Position numbers and translations under genes: made by a program. The notes below the pieces were generated by a model that ran no database searches, was not told where the DNA came from, and was given only the letters and a program-made list of their open reading frames with translations. Shown in pieces: positions 7,613-15,175 of a stretch of DNA of 24,148 nt (position 1 is its first letter; the number at the start of each line of letters is the position of its first letter). This stretch comes from Candidatus Neomicrothrix sp. UBA881 (GTDB taxonomy: Bacteria; Actinomycetota; Acidimicrobiia; Acidimicrobiales; MedAcidi-G1). Location of the stretch: the NCBI GenBank assembly GCA_002294285.1, contig DBFL01000043.1, positions 24,226 to 48,373 of the forward strand, in the 5' to 3' direction.

Positions 7613-7667
7613 ATAACCAAGGTAGAGCAACTAGAGCAATTCATCACACGGAATCTACAAATCAGTC
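7560..7667. repeat. 108-bp direct repeat, copy B
   Basis: The partner of 7066-7173 in the same orientation, at an offset of 494 bp. It holds the last codons and stop of glnD, the intergenic region and a NUDIX start fragment. The 386 bp between the two copies (7174-7559) hold only the PGPGW gene and its immediate upstream bases. Because copy B is joined to glnD and copy A to the intact NUDIX gene, the simplest ancestral order is glnD directly followed by the NUDIX gene. Confidence 0.9.
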
Positions 7668-9952
7668 GTTAGCCAACGTAAAACTGATAATTCAATTTCA
7701 CTCAGATGGTCTGGATCTTCAATTTTTTCACCGTTTGCATCAAGAACATAAAATGCATCAACTACGTCTGAACCCAAGGTCTGAACTCTAGCTCTGACTA
7801 TATTCAAATCGAGTTCAGTGAAAGCTCTTGTAATTCGGTAAAGAACTCCAATTCCATCTGGACAACTTATTTCTAAAACTGTCGCAGAGTCAGAAATTGA
7901 ATTGTCGACTTCTACTTTAGGATCAAAAGGTCTTGCACTGGTTGAAACCGAACTGTAAACACGCGAACGTTCACCAAGTCTTGCGGCAAGAGCTAACCGG
8001 CCATCTAGTGCTAATCGAACTTGCTGTGAAATTTCTTGCCAATTAGGCGCATCAGTAGATTTTTCATCTACTGAAAAGACTGATAAAGCTCTTCCGGCTT
8101 CTGAAAATGCATCTGCTCCTATTACATCAAGTCCATTGAGTGCCAGTACGCCTGCGACTTTTGAAAATACACCAGTTCGATCTTTAGTGATAACGGTAAA
8201 TTTAAACCCATCTCCAGAAAAAATTTCCTCATCGGATTGCATTTTGTCAATTTGTTTTTCACTTGGAAATATTGTTTCAATCACTTCTTCTACATCTCCA
8301 CCCGATAAAACATGTTGAACACGGGCTACTAGGTCCCTGACAAGACCAGCCTTCCAACTGCTCCACGCTGACGGCCCTGTTGCAATCGAGTCAGCTTCAG
8401 TTAGCGCATCCAGAAGGGAAAGAAGCGACAGAGTTTTTACTGAAGTTGCTACAGACTTTATTGTTCCATCGTCGTCAAGGTCACGACGTGTAGCTACATC
8501 TGGAAGCAGAAGGTGATGTTCAACCATGCCTACTAGAAGCTCTACATCATTATTTTCATAACCCATTCTTCTTGCAATGTTTCCCACTAAACCCATTCCG
8601 ACTTCTGTATGGTCACCTGGATAACCCTTTCCTATGTCATGTAAAAGAGCACCAAGAACCAGCAAGTCAGGTCGGTCTACAGAATTTGTTAAATCCGCCG
8701 CCACCGAAACTGTTTCTAGGAGGTGACGATCAACTGTAAACATGTGATAAGCGTTTCTTTGGGGTTTGGAACGACAAGACTCCCACTCTGGAATTAGTCG
8801 TGAGAACAAACCATACTGATCTAAATCCTCGATTATCGAAACTGCTTTATTACCTGACATTAAGAGTTCAGTTAAAAGTAATCTTGCCTCTTCCGGCCAA
8901 ATCTGAGGTATTTCAGTTTCACTTTCAGCTAGTTTCTCTAGAGATACTCTTTCCAAATATGCATCAAATTTGCTCGCCAAAACAGCAGCTCGTAAAGGCA
9001 AAAACGGATCGGCAGTATCAGCTTCCTGAGTCAAACCTAAACGACCTCGATCTAAATCAAACTGTGGTGATATCTCTACATTGCGGAGCTTGTTTAGAGA
9101 CTTCCTTACAGGTGTTGACTGTCTGATTCTTTCTATACGTCTTGCAACACCGTCTCCAGCCCACGTAATTATCCTCGCCGCATTCGCAACAGAGCTCATC
9201 AACTCATCGGCATTTTCGTACTGGAGTTTTTCTGCTACTTCGTCTTGGAGTTCTAACAGAAGCCGGTCCGAACGTTTACCTGTCACTCTATGTAATTCCA
9301 CACGAACTGATAAAAGCGTTTCAACAGCCTCTGGTAAAACTTTTGATTCGGAGGTAATTAAAATCGGTTCCGCGATCTCCATCCATTGCAAAATATGAGC
9401 ATCCCTTAAACCCCCTCTACCTTGTTTCAGTTCAGGTTCGAGCCGAAAAGCAACTTCTCCATATTTCTCATAACGTTCTTCAACCGTTGATCCCAGTTCC
9501 TTCAAATATTTATGAAATCTTGCAACCCATTGATCTTGGGCTTTCTCAGTTAGCCCATCGACGACTTTTTTATCCCCAGCAATGATTCGCGCAGACAACA
9601 AACTTGTGGCGGTTTCAAGATTTGATTCTGCAAGATTGAGAATCTCTTTTTGCGTACCTACCTGATGACCTAGTTTCAAACCGGCATCCCACAACGGATA
9701 CCAAATTTTTTCAGCTACTTCCGAAATGTCAAATAGTTCATCATGAATTAATAGAACATCAATGTCGCTACCTGGACAGAGTTCTTTCCTTCCATAACCA
9801 CCAACAGCACAAACTGTTACTTCTGATGGGGCGCCAGCGTCTTTAAAGATCTCTTCGATGAATTGATCCATACGCTTTGTCAGGTCTACACAAAAAACTG
9901 AACCTGTTTTAGAAGCTTCTGAAAGCAGGTCTTCTATAACAAGACCTTTCAT
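7655..9952 (-). CDS. glnD: PII uridylyltransferase / uridylyl-removing enzyme
   Basis: A 765-residue bifunctional nitrogen sensor that modifies and demodifies PII proteins according to glutamine level. The N-terminal nucleotidyltransferase domain shows AVGGYGRKELCPGSDIDVLL, with metal ligands Asp63 and Asp65. The middle HD domain has LGALLHDIGKGYPGDHTEVG (around residues 430-450), used for removal of UMP. Two C-terminal ACT domains begin near residues 585 (FTVITKDRTGVFSKV) and 690 (LEISCPDGIGVLYRI) and bind glutamine. Its length is somewhat below that of enteric GlnD (about 890). It starts 12 bp after amtB ends, so the two are cotranscribed; the expected glnK between them is absent. The 3' end lies in direct-repeat copy B. 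In some Actinomycetota the homologue adenylylates PII instead. Confidence 0.93.
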   Translation of the reverse strand: MKGLVIEDLLSEASKTGSVFCVDLTKRMDQFIEEIFKDAGAPSEVTVCAVGGYGRKELCPGSDIDVLLIHDELFDISEVAEKIWYPLWDAGLKLGHQVGTQKEILNLAESNLETATSLLSARIIAGDKKVVDGLTEKAQDQWVARFHKYLKELGSTVEERYEKYGEVAFRLEPELKQGRGGLRDAHILQWMEIAEPILITSESKVLPEAVETLLSVRVELHRVTGKRSDRLLLELQDEVAEKLQYENADELMSSVANAARIITWAGDGVARRIERIRQSTPVRKSLNKLRNVEISPQFDLDRGRLGLTQEADTADPFLPLRAAVLASKFDAYLERVSLEKLAESETEIPQIWPEEARLLLTELLMSGNKAVSIIEDLDQYGLFSRLIPEWESCRSKPQRNAYHMFTVDRHLLETVSVAADLTNSVDRPDLLVLGALLHDIGKGYPGDHTEVGMGLVGNIARRMGYENNDVELLVGMVEHHLLLPDVATRRDLDDDGTIKSVATSVKTLSLLSLLDALTEADSIATGPSAWSSWKAGLVRDLVARVQHVLSGGDVEEVIETIFPSEKQIDKMQSDEEIFSGDGFKFTVITKDRTGVFSKVAGVLALNGLDVIGADAFSEAGRALSVFSVDEKSTDAPNWQEISQQVRLALDGRLALAARLGERSRVYSSVSTSARPFDPKVEVDNSISDSATVLEISCPDGIGVLYRITRAFTELDLNIVRARVQTLGSDVVDAFYVLDANGEKIEDPDHLSEIELSVLRWLTTDL

Positions 9953-9964
9953 TTATTTAAAGTT

Positions 9965-11179
9965 CTAATCGTTGTAAGCCGACTCTGCATGTAAAGCTCG
10001 ATCCAAACCAGTTTGCTCAACCTCTTCTTCAACTCTAAGCCCAATTGTCGCATCTATAATTTTTACTATCACAAAAGTGACAATAAAGGACAGAACGATA
10101 ACTGAGAGCATGGCTACTACCTGATCAAGTAGTAGTTCGATTCCGCCGCCGAAGAAAAGACCATCATCAAAATCTCCACCTGGAATTGCGCTTGAATCAG
10201 CGAAGAATCCTAATAAAAGACCTCCTGTCAATCCCCCGACACCATGTATGCCTACCACGTCGAGACTGTCATCGTAGCCAAATCGGTTTTTAAGTGAGAT
10301 AGCAAAATAACAGACCGCTCCTGCGACAAGCCCGAAAACTACACTCGCCAGTCCGCCTACAAATCCTGCGGCAGGAGTAATAGCTACGAGTCCTGCAACA
10401 ATCCCAGATGCCATTCCCAGAGAGGTGGCATGACCTCCTTTTAATTTCTCCACAACTAGCCAACCGATGATTCCCGCTGATGCTGCAACAAATGTGTTTA
10501 GAAGGGCTTGAACCGCCTGACCATTTGCAGCGCCTGCTGAACCAGCGTTGAATCCGAACCATCCGAACCAAAGAATGGCAGTTCCTATCAAAACCATAGG
10601 CATGTTGTGAGGTGGAGTAGCTTCTTTAGGCCAACCACGTCTCTTTCCCAAAACCAAAACAAAGGCTAGAGCAGCAACGCCGGAATTTAAATGAATCGCC
10701 GTGCCGCCAGCGAAATCAAGAGCTCCATTTCCATCATGCCAACCGCTGTAGACCCAGTAAGTTGCAGGACAATAAACAAGCAACAACCAAATTGGTACGA
10801 AAATAACCCAAGCCGAAAATTTCAAACGGTCAGCTACTGCTCCAGAAATCAATGCTGGGGTTATCGCAGCAAATGTCATAAGAAAAGCAACAAAAATAAG
10901 ACTTTCCGGATCAGCATTCAGATCTTTGAGGCCAATGAAATCAAAATTTCCTATCCATTCTCCACCAAAAAAACCACTTCCATCAGGGCTGTTTCCGAGC
11001 GAATAACCGAGAAGCACCCAAACTATAGGGACGATGCCCACACAGTACATATTCATCATGAACATGTTCAGAACATTTTTACTTCTTGTCATCCCTCCGT
11101 AAAAAAGTGCTAATCCGGGAATCATAAAAACAACTAAGGCAGTTGATATCAACATCCATGCATAGTCTCCGGAATCCAT
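9965..11179 (-). CDS. amtB: Ammonium transporter
   Basis: A 404-residue Amt/Rh-family ammonium channel in the cytoplasmic membrane, with about eleven hydrophobic segments. Family motifs include ALFYGGMTRSKNVLNMFM in the first helices, DFAGGTAIHLNSGVAAL with the first pore His, and DVVGIHGVGGLTGGLLLG with the second pore His. The C-terminal tail (RVEEEVEQTGLDRALHAES) matches the conserved cytoplasmic region that contacts PII in relatives. The start is set by a perfect AAGGAGG five bases upstream of the ATG, one of the strongest ribosome sites in the window. The gene leads into glnD 12 bp downstream. Expression is probably tied to nitrogen limitation, though I see no known operator I can name in the 87-bp upstream gap. 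Confidence 0.95.
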   Translation of the reverse strand: MDSGDYAWMLISTALVVFMIPGLALFYGGMTRSKNVLNMFMMNMYCVGIVPIVWVLLGYSLGNSPDGSGFFGGEWIGNFDFIGLKDLNADPESLIFVAFLMTFAAITPALISGAVADRLKFSAWVIFVPIWLLLVYCPATYWVYSGWHDGNGALDFAGGTAIHLNSGVAALAFVLVLGKRRGWPKEATPPHNMPMVLIGTAILWFGWFGFNAGSAGAANGQAVQALLNTFVAASAGIIGWLVVEKLKGGHATSLGMASGIVAGLVAITPAAGFVGGLASVVFGLVAGAVCYFAISLKNRFGYDDSLDVVGIHGVGGLTGGLLLGFFADSSAIPGGDFDDGLFFGGGIELLLDQVVAMLSVIVLSFIVTFVIVKIIDATIGLRVEEEVEQTGLDRALHAESAYND

Positions 11180-11213
11180 TTGACCTCCTTTTTAAAACCA
11201 AATCTGGAAAAAG

Positions 11214-11255
11214 AATACTTCTACTTTTTCAGACAGAAACTTTAAAAGAAGTGTT
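11214..11255 (-). terminator. Possible terminator after the receiver-like gene
   Basis: On the minus strand AACACTTCT (11255-11247) can pair with AGAAGTATT (11222-11214), nine pairs including one G-U, around a 24-base loop that can form further weak pairs; CTTTTT follows the stem. It would end transcription from the small upstream gene before amtB. The stem is AT-rich, so this is tentative. Confidence 0.35.
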
Positions 11256-11291
11256 TTAATACGCTGTTAGTCGAGTTTTAATACGCCGTTA
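11253..11291. repeat. Tandem duplication with 22-bp period at a gene end
   Basis: GTTTTAATACGCTGTTA (11253-11269) recurs as GTTTTAATACGCCGTTA (11275-11291), 16 of 17 identical, 22 bp apart. The pair straddles the stop codon of the receiver-like gene. Since 22 is not a multiple of three, the duplication changes the frame at the C-terminus and may have set the present stop. Confidence 0.6.
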
Positions 11292-11611
11292 ACAAGAGAG
11301 TGAAGATCTCGGAAAAACTTTGACCTTGGTAACACTTTTGTGCAACCAGCTTTTTCTGCGGCAGTAATAGTTTCTTTATCGATATGTGAAGCAAAGCCTA
11401 GGGTGGTGGATTTTATCTCGGTCAAAACGTCTAGAACCTCTGGTTTTGATAGGTCGACAACAACAAGATCAACATCTAAATCAAAAAGCTCAGAAACTTC
11501 TTTGATAAAACAGATCTCCGGGATCTCCAGACGTAATTTTGACTGATCCATCAAATCTGGCACAAAACCGACGACTGAGGCTGAATTACTCGTTTCTTTT
11601 TTTCTCGACAT
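11267..11611 (-). CDS. Unrecognised small protein, possibly receiver-like fold
   Basis: A 114-residue soluble protein that I do not recognise. The order of predicted strands and helices resembles a CheY-type receiver domain. A first strand SVVGFVPDLMD is followed by DVDLVVVDLSKPEVLD, whose Asp falls near the phospho-acceptor position. LGFASHIDKETITAAEKAG comes next, where a Ser sits at the usual Thr/Ser place, then KVLPRSKFFRDL. The acidic pair at the first strand is not obvious, so it may be a non-phosphorylated pseudo-receiver. There is no DNA-binding or output domain. The ATG at 11611 is preferred over a TTG at 11617. It lies 40 bp after hemQ and 87 bp before amtB on the same strand. Confidence 0.6.
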   Translation of the reverse strand: MSRKKETSNSASVVGFVPDLMDQSKLRLEIPEICFIKEVSELFDLDVDLVVVDLSKPEVLDVLTEIKSTTLGFASHIDKETITAAEKAGCTKVLPRSKFFRDLHSLVNGVLKLD

Positions 11612-11651
11612 TCTCAAATATCAACAATCAATTTCAAAACAGGTTCTTTTT

Positions 11652-12335
11652 TTACCGATTCGCTAAATGCTCTAAGGCAGTGTCTATTTCACACACCATT
11701 CCTGTGTAAAAAGGGCCAAAATCAGCGTAAATTGCAGAAGCCTCGTCAAACCTCATCGTGTAGACAACTTCTTTTAGATCATCAGGACGTTCCGCGAACA
11801 AAGTCACTCCCCATTCATAATCATCGACACCAGTGGATCCAGTAACTACTTGCAGAACACGACCAGCAAAATTTCTTCCAGAACGTCCATGTTCATGCAT
11901 CTGAGCTGACCGTTCGTCGTAAGGGAGTGTGTACCAATTTGCTTCAGGGTCACGACGTTTTGACATAGGGTAAAAACACCAGGCTGTCTTGTTCTCAGGG
12001 GGTAAATCTGGATAAAGACGTGTTTGCTTCATCTCCTCTGGAACACCTGTTGCATACTCAGAAATTTCAGTTAATGAGAAATAGCTATCTACAATTTCTA
12101 AACCGGCAGAATCTATCGAGCTTTGAAAGTCACGTAGATCCCAAAGATCCTCTCCTAAAACCATCAGCGCCAGATCTGCTTTATGACCTAACATTGCTAC
12201 TACAACAACCTGCAAGCCTTCACTGAGTGAATCAGTGATCGTTTTTTTAACTTTGACAGAATCTACTTGGTTTTGAAACTTGCAAAAAAGATGCAGTACA
12301 CCTAATCCTTCTGATGGCTTTGCTGGCAAGTTCAT
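11652..12335 (-). CDS. chdC: Coproheme decarboxylase (chlorite dismutase-like HemQ)
   Basis: A 227-residue enzyme of the Cld superfamily that performs the last step of the coproporphyrin-dependent haem pathway of Gram-positive bacteria: peroxide-driven double decarboxylation of coproheme III to haem b. The flexible-loop motif YPMSKRRDP holds the probable catalytic Tyr122. It is followed by NWYTLPYDERSAQMHEHG with the candidate haem-ligand His residues, and by VLQVVTGSTGVDDYEWGVTLF, all characteristic of ChdC rather than true chlorite dismutase. It starts 34 bp after fdhD ends. No other haem biosynthesis gene is in the window. No Shine-Dalgarno site is visible before the ATG, so coupling to fdhD or a leaderless start is possible. 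Confidence 0.92.
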   Translation of the reverse strand: MNLPAKPSEGLGVLHLFCKFQNQVDSVKVKKTITDSLSEGLQVVVVAMLGHKADLALMVLGEDLWDLRDFQSSIDSAGLEIVDSYFSLTEISEYATGVPEEMKQTRLYPDLPPENKTAWCFYPMSKRRDPEANWYTLPYDERSAQMHEHGRSGRNFAGRVLQVVTGSTGVDDYEWGVTLFAERPDDLKEVVYTMRFDEASAIYADFGPFYTGMVCEIDTALEHLANR

Positions 12336-12369
12336 TCTTAGAGTCTACGGAAAGCTTAAGCTTCTAACT

Positions 12370-13155
12370 CTAAGAATAGAGATTGATCCTATTCCCACGG
12401 GCGAAACCACCCAGTTGCAATCCAGCCGCTTTAGCAGTATCAATAGCAAGTGCCGATGGTCCGCTTACAGCAATTAAACAAGCAAAACCTGCGGCCCATG
12501 CTTTCTGAACCATCTCAAAGGATGCTCTACCACTTACCCATAGACCTAGGTTATTTGCCGGCAGGAGATCTTCTAGATGCAGATACCCCACAATTTTATC
12601 AACCGCATTATGTCTGCCTATATCCTCCCGCATTGCAACACTTTTCCCAGAGCGGTCAAAAGCCATCGCTGCGTGAACAGCTCCGGTGGCACAAAATAGA
12701 TCTTGCTCTGTCTGTATACCTTCAGCAACTGAAGTAAGGGTTTCTATACCAAATGGTTCTGGCTCCAAAGGTTTTAAAAACTTCAGAAGATTCTCTATAG
12801 CTTCAACTCCACAAATTCCACATGATGACGATGCAGGACCCAGTCTTGCTACTGGCTTTGGCGCAAGACCATCTGTATCTACGGTTACATCGTTGAATTC
12901 TGCCTCTAAAGCACTTGAGTTTCCACAATATCGAATCGATTTGACTTGCGTTTCCTGAAGAAGTCCTTCAGTAAAACAAAAGCCCACTGCAAGTTCAAAA
13001 TCATTTCCCGGAGTCCTCATGGTCGTACCTACGAGTTCTCCGTCCAAACGAATAGAAATTGGTTCCTCGACAATCACTTCGTCTGGCACCCGATAACTTT
13101 CTCCAGCTTCTATTCTCTCGGTAAAAACCTTCGCTGTTCGGCCACGAGTGGTCAT
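12370..13155 (-). CDS. fdhD: Formate dehydrogenase accessory sulfurtransferase FdhD
   Basis: A 261-residue cytoplasmic sulfurtransferase that passes sulfur from a cysteine desulfurase to the molybdenum cofactor of formate dehydrogenase, a step needed for activity. The two functional Cys are Cys112 and Cys115 in SSSCGICGVEAI. Other family motifs are ELAVGFCFTEGLL, GAVHAAMAF, REDIGRHNAVDKIVGYL (nucleotide/cofactor binding) and WVSGRASFEMVQKA. An in-frame ATG lies 33 codons upstream, but GGAGG four bases before the ATG at 13155, and the family's usual N-terminus, fix the start. It is transcribed away from the cdhC-to-fdh block across 154 bp, so one regulatory region could serve both the enzyme and its maturation factor. 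Confidence 0.94.
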   Translation of the reverse strand: MTTRGRTAKVFTERIEAGESYRVPDEVIVEEPISIRLDGELVGTTMRTPGNDFELAVGFCFTEGLLQETQVKSIRYCGNSSALEAEFNDVTVDTDGLAPKPVARLGPASSSCGICGVEAIENLLKFLKPLEPEPFGIETLTSVAEGIQTEQDLFCATGAVHAAMAFDRSGKSVAMREDIGRHNAVDKIVGYLHLEDLLPANNLGLWVSGRASFEMVQKAWAAGFACLIAVSGPSALAIDTAKAAGLQLGGFARGNRINLYS

Positions 13156-13159
13156 TTTT

Positions 13160-13164
13160 CCTCC
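13160..13164 (-). promoter_or_regulatory. Ribosome binding site that fixes the fdhD start
   Basis: On the minus strand GGAGG is followed by four A residues and then ATG at 13155. It is a near-perfect site at ideal spacing and rules in favour of this start over an upstream in-frame ATG at 13254. Confidence 0.8.
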
Positions 13165-13181
13165 AAATACATGGCATTTCA

Positions 13182-13200
13182 TTGATAACACTATTGTCAA
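13182..13200. promoter_or_regulatory. Inverted repeat, candidate operator between fdhD and cdhC
   Basis: TTGATAA-CACTA-TTGTCAA is a 19-bp dyad with one mismatch (half-sites 13182-13188 and 13194-13200). A third half-site TTGATAA occurs at 13231-13237. The dyad lies 27 bases upstream of fdhD and about 110 bases upstream of cdhC, a fitting place for a regulator of the divergent genes. The protein that binds is unknown. Confidence 0.35.
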
Positions 13201-13265
13201 AACAGTCAGAAAATCACTTTTTACATTGCTTTGATAAACAAAAATCATGCTCACGGGCTAATCTC

Positions 13266-13294
13266 TTGAAAATTGCTAGGTTTTGATTTTTAAA
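13266..13294 (+). promoter_or_regulatory. Possible promoter for the cdhC-fdh block
   Basis: TTGAAA and TTTAAA are separated by 17 bases, resembling -35 and -10 hexamers, and would start transcription about ten bases before the cdhC ATG, overlapping its GAGGGGG ribosome site. The -10 match is weak and the leader would be very short, so this is tentative. Confidence 0.25.
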
Positions 13295-13309
13295 ACTAGA
13301 GGGGGTGGT

Positions 13310-14191
13310 ATGAACAGGAATGTAATAATCACATGCGCTGTAACTGGAGCGGGAGAAACAACTGATAAAAGCGAACAAGTGCCAGTTACCCCACAAGAAA
13401 TCGCAGATTCAGCTATCGAAGCAGCTAAAGCTGGTGCCGCGATAGTCCATTGTCATGTTAGGGATCCAAACACTGGAAAGGGTTCACGAAATCCGGACTA
13501 TTACGAAGAAGTTGTTGACAGAATAAGACAAAAAGATACTCAGGTCATAATAAATCTCACTGCTGGAATGGGCGGAGATTTGGTTATTGGACCTGACGAA
13601 AGCCCCATGGATTTCGGAGAAGGTACTGACCTTGTAGGAGCTGAAGAAAGACTTAAACACGTAGAGAGAATAAAACCTGAGATTTGTTCTTTAGACTGCG
13701 GTTCACTCAATTTCGGTGATTCAAATGAGGTTTATATTTCGACTCCAGAGATGTTAAGAGAAATGACTCAAAAAGTTAGAAGTTTGGGTGTACGGCCTGA
13801 ACTTGAAGTTTTCGATACCGGAAACCTCTGGTTCGCGGAAACGATGATTGAAGAAGGTCTAATCGACCCTCCGTTCTGGATCCAGCTCTGCTTGTCAATC
13901 CCTTATGGAACACCTATGGATATAGGAATTCTTAACGCAATGGTAAATAGATTGCCCGCAGAAGCAGAATTTACCTCTTTTGGTCTGGGAGCAATGCAAA
14001 TGCCTATGGTCGCCCAGTCCGTAATGCTCGGAGGTCATGTCAGAGTCGGCCTAGAAGACAATTTGTACTTGGAAAAAGGTGTTTTGGCTTCTAATGCGGA
14101 TTTAGTTAATAAAGCCGTGAAGATAATCGAGCTGATGGGAGCTTCAGTTCAGTCGCCCGATGAAGCTAGAGAAACCCTGAAACTTAAATGA
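13310..14191 (+). CDS. cdhC: 3-dehydrocarnitine cleavage enzyme (BKACE)
   Basis: A 293-residue zinc enzyme of the beta-keto acid cleavage family (DUF849). The reaction expected here is 3-dehydrocarnitine plus acetyl-CoA giving betainyl-CoA and acetoacetate. The metal-binding His47 and His49 are visible in GAAIVHCHVRDP; VIINLTAGMGGD and LGLGAMQMPMVAQ-like segments follow the family pattern, and GGHVRVGLEDNLYL is the conserved C-terminal metal/CoA region. The specific substrate is inferred from the next gene, carnitine dehydrogenase, as in the Pseudomonas cdhCAB cluster. The ATG at 13310 is chosen because GAGGGGG lies a few bases upstream; an earlier ATG at 13283 would include that site. It is the first gene of the plus-strand block. 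Confidence 0.88.
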   Translation: MNRNVIITCAVTGAGETTDKSEQVPVTPQEIADSAIEAAKAGAAIVHCHVRDPNTGKGSRNPDYYEEVVDRIRQKDTQVIINLTAGMGGDLVIGPDESPMDFGEGTDLVGAEERLKHVERIKPEICSLDCGSLNFGDSNEVYISTPEMLREMTQKVRSLGVRPELEVFDTGNLWFAETMIEEGLIDPPFWIQLCLSIPYGTPMDIGILNAMVNRLPAEAEFTSFGLGAMQMPMVAQSVMLGGHVRVGLEDNLYLEKGVLASNADLVNKAVKIIELMGASVQSPDEARETLKLK

Positions 14192-14215
14192 GATTAGATT
14201 TTGTAGAGACATCAG

Positions 14216-15175
14216 ATGAATAAATCAGTCGCATGCATTGGAATGGGTGTAATAGGTTGCGGTTGGGCTACACATTTCGCTGGACAAGGCATTGAGGTCC
14301 ACGCATGGGACCCCGATCCTAAATCCGAAGATTTGTTAAAAAGAACAATCGAGCAAGCTTGGCCATCCATGGAGAGACTGGGTCTAGGTGAAAACGCTTC
14401 CCCTGATCTTGTGTTTTTCCATGGGAGAATTGAAGAAGCTGTTGAGAGTTGTTCGCTCGTCCAAGAGAGTTCACCTGAGCGTCTCGAGTTGAAACAAGAA
14501 CTTCTTTCGACTATTGACAAGGCTTGCGATGCTGAATGTGTAATAGCATCATCAACCTCAGGCTACTTGGTCAGTGACCTTAGTTCAGATTGTGAAATTG
14601 CACCTGAGCGCATTGTTGTAGGTCACCCATTTAACCCTGTCTACCTACTTCCATTAGTTGAACTTGTGGCTGGACCTAAAACATCAATTGAAGCTTTGAA
14701 CACTGCTGAAAGTCTCTATAAAGATTCCGGCAAAGTGGTGTTACGTCTCGAAAAAGAAGTAGATGGATTTATAGCAGATCGGCTTCAAGAGGCGATGTGG
14801 CGTGAAGCCCTTCACATGGTGGCCAACGGTGAGGCAACTGTAGAACAACTGGACCTTTCTATAACAGCGGGACCTGGTCTGCGTTGGGCTCTCATGGGAC
14901 CCATGCTTACATTCCATCTAGCAGGCGGTGAGGGAGGTATGGCTCACATGCTCGACCATTTTGGACCCTCTTTAAAATCACCGTGGACTAGGTTGGAAGC
15001 CCCGGAATTAACCCAATCACTTAGAAATGCTGTTGTGGATGGATGTATCGAAGAAGCTGCAGGCAGATCTATAGCTGATTTAGTGCTTGAACGCGACAGA
15101 GGGCTTACGGCCATTCTCAAAACGCTTAAAGATCTGGGTAACGAATTCTCTGAGAAAGAACAGAATTGTGAATGA
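14216..15175 (+). CDS. cdhA: L-carnitine 3-dehydrogenase
   Basis: A 319-residue NAD-dependent dehydrogenase of the 3-hydroxyacyl-CoA dehydrogenase fold that oxidises L-carnitine to 3-dehydrocarnitine. The N-terminal NAD site is CIGMGVIGCGWA (GxGxxG at 9-14). FVQES-type and ASSTSGYL motifs follow, then GHPFNPVYLLPLVELV with the catalytic His137. The C-terminal half has EALWREALH-like EAMWREALHMV, GPGLRWALMGPMLTFHLAGG and SPWTRLEAPELT, which I associate with carnitine dehydrogenase rather than fatty-acid enzymes. It is the short form: the C-terminal hotdog thioesterase fused in some species is absent. It lies 24 bp after cdhC and overlaps the next gene by 8 bp. Confidence 0.9.
   Translation: MNKSVACIGMGVIGCGWATHFAGQGIEVHAWDPDPKSEDLLKRTIEQAWPSMERLGLGENASPDLVFFHGRIEEAVESCSLVQESSPERLELKQELLSTIDKACDAECVIASSTSGYLVSDLSSDCEIAPERIVVGHPFNPVYLLPLVELVAGPKTSIEALNTAESLYKDSGKVVLRLEKEVDGFIADRLQEAMWREALHMVANGEATVEQLDLSITAGPGLRWALMGPMLTFHLAGGEGGMAHMLDHFGPSLKSPWTRLEAPELTQSLRNAVVDGCIEEAAGRSIADLVLERDRGLTAILKTLKDLGNEFSEKEQNCE

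Noticed and set aside
11652..12335. True chlorite dismutase (perchlorate respiration)
   Set aside because: The YPMSKRR loop and the genomic setting fit coproheme decarboxylase; there are no perchlorate reductase genes.
15087..15167. Upstream ATG start for the gamma-butyrobetaine dioxygenase
   Set aside because: It lies 89 bp inside cdhA and the extra residues do not resemble the family; GTG at 15168 gives the normal length and a short overlap.
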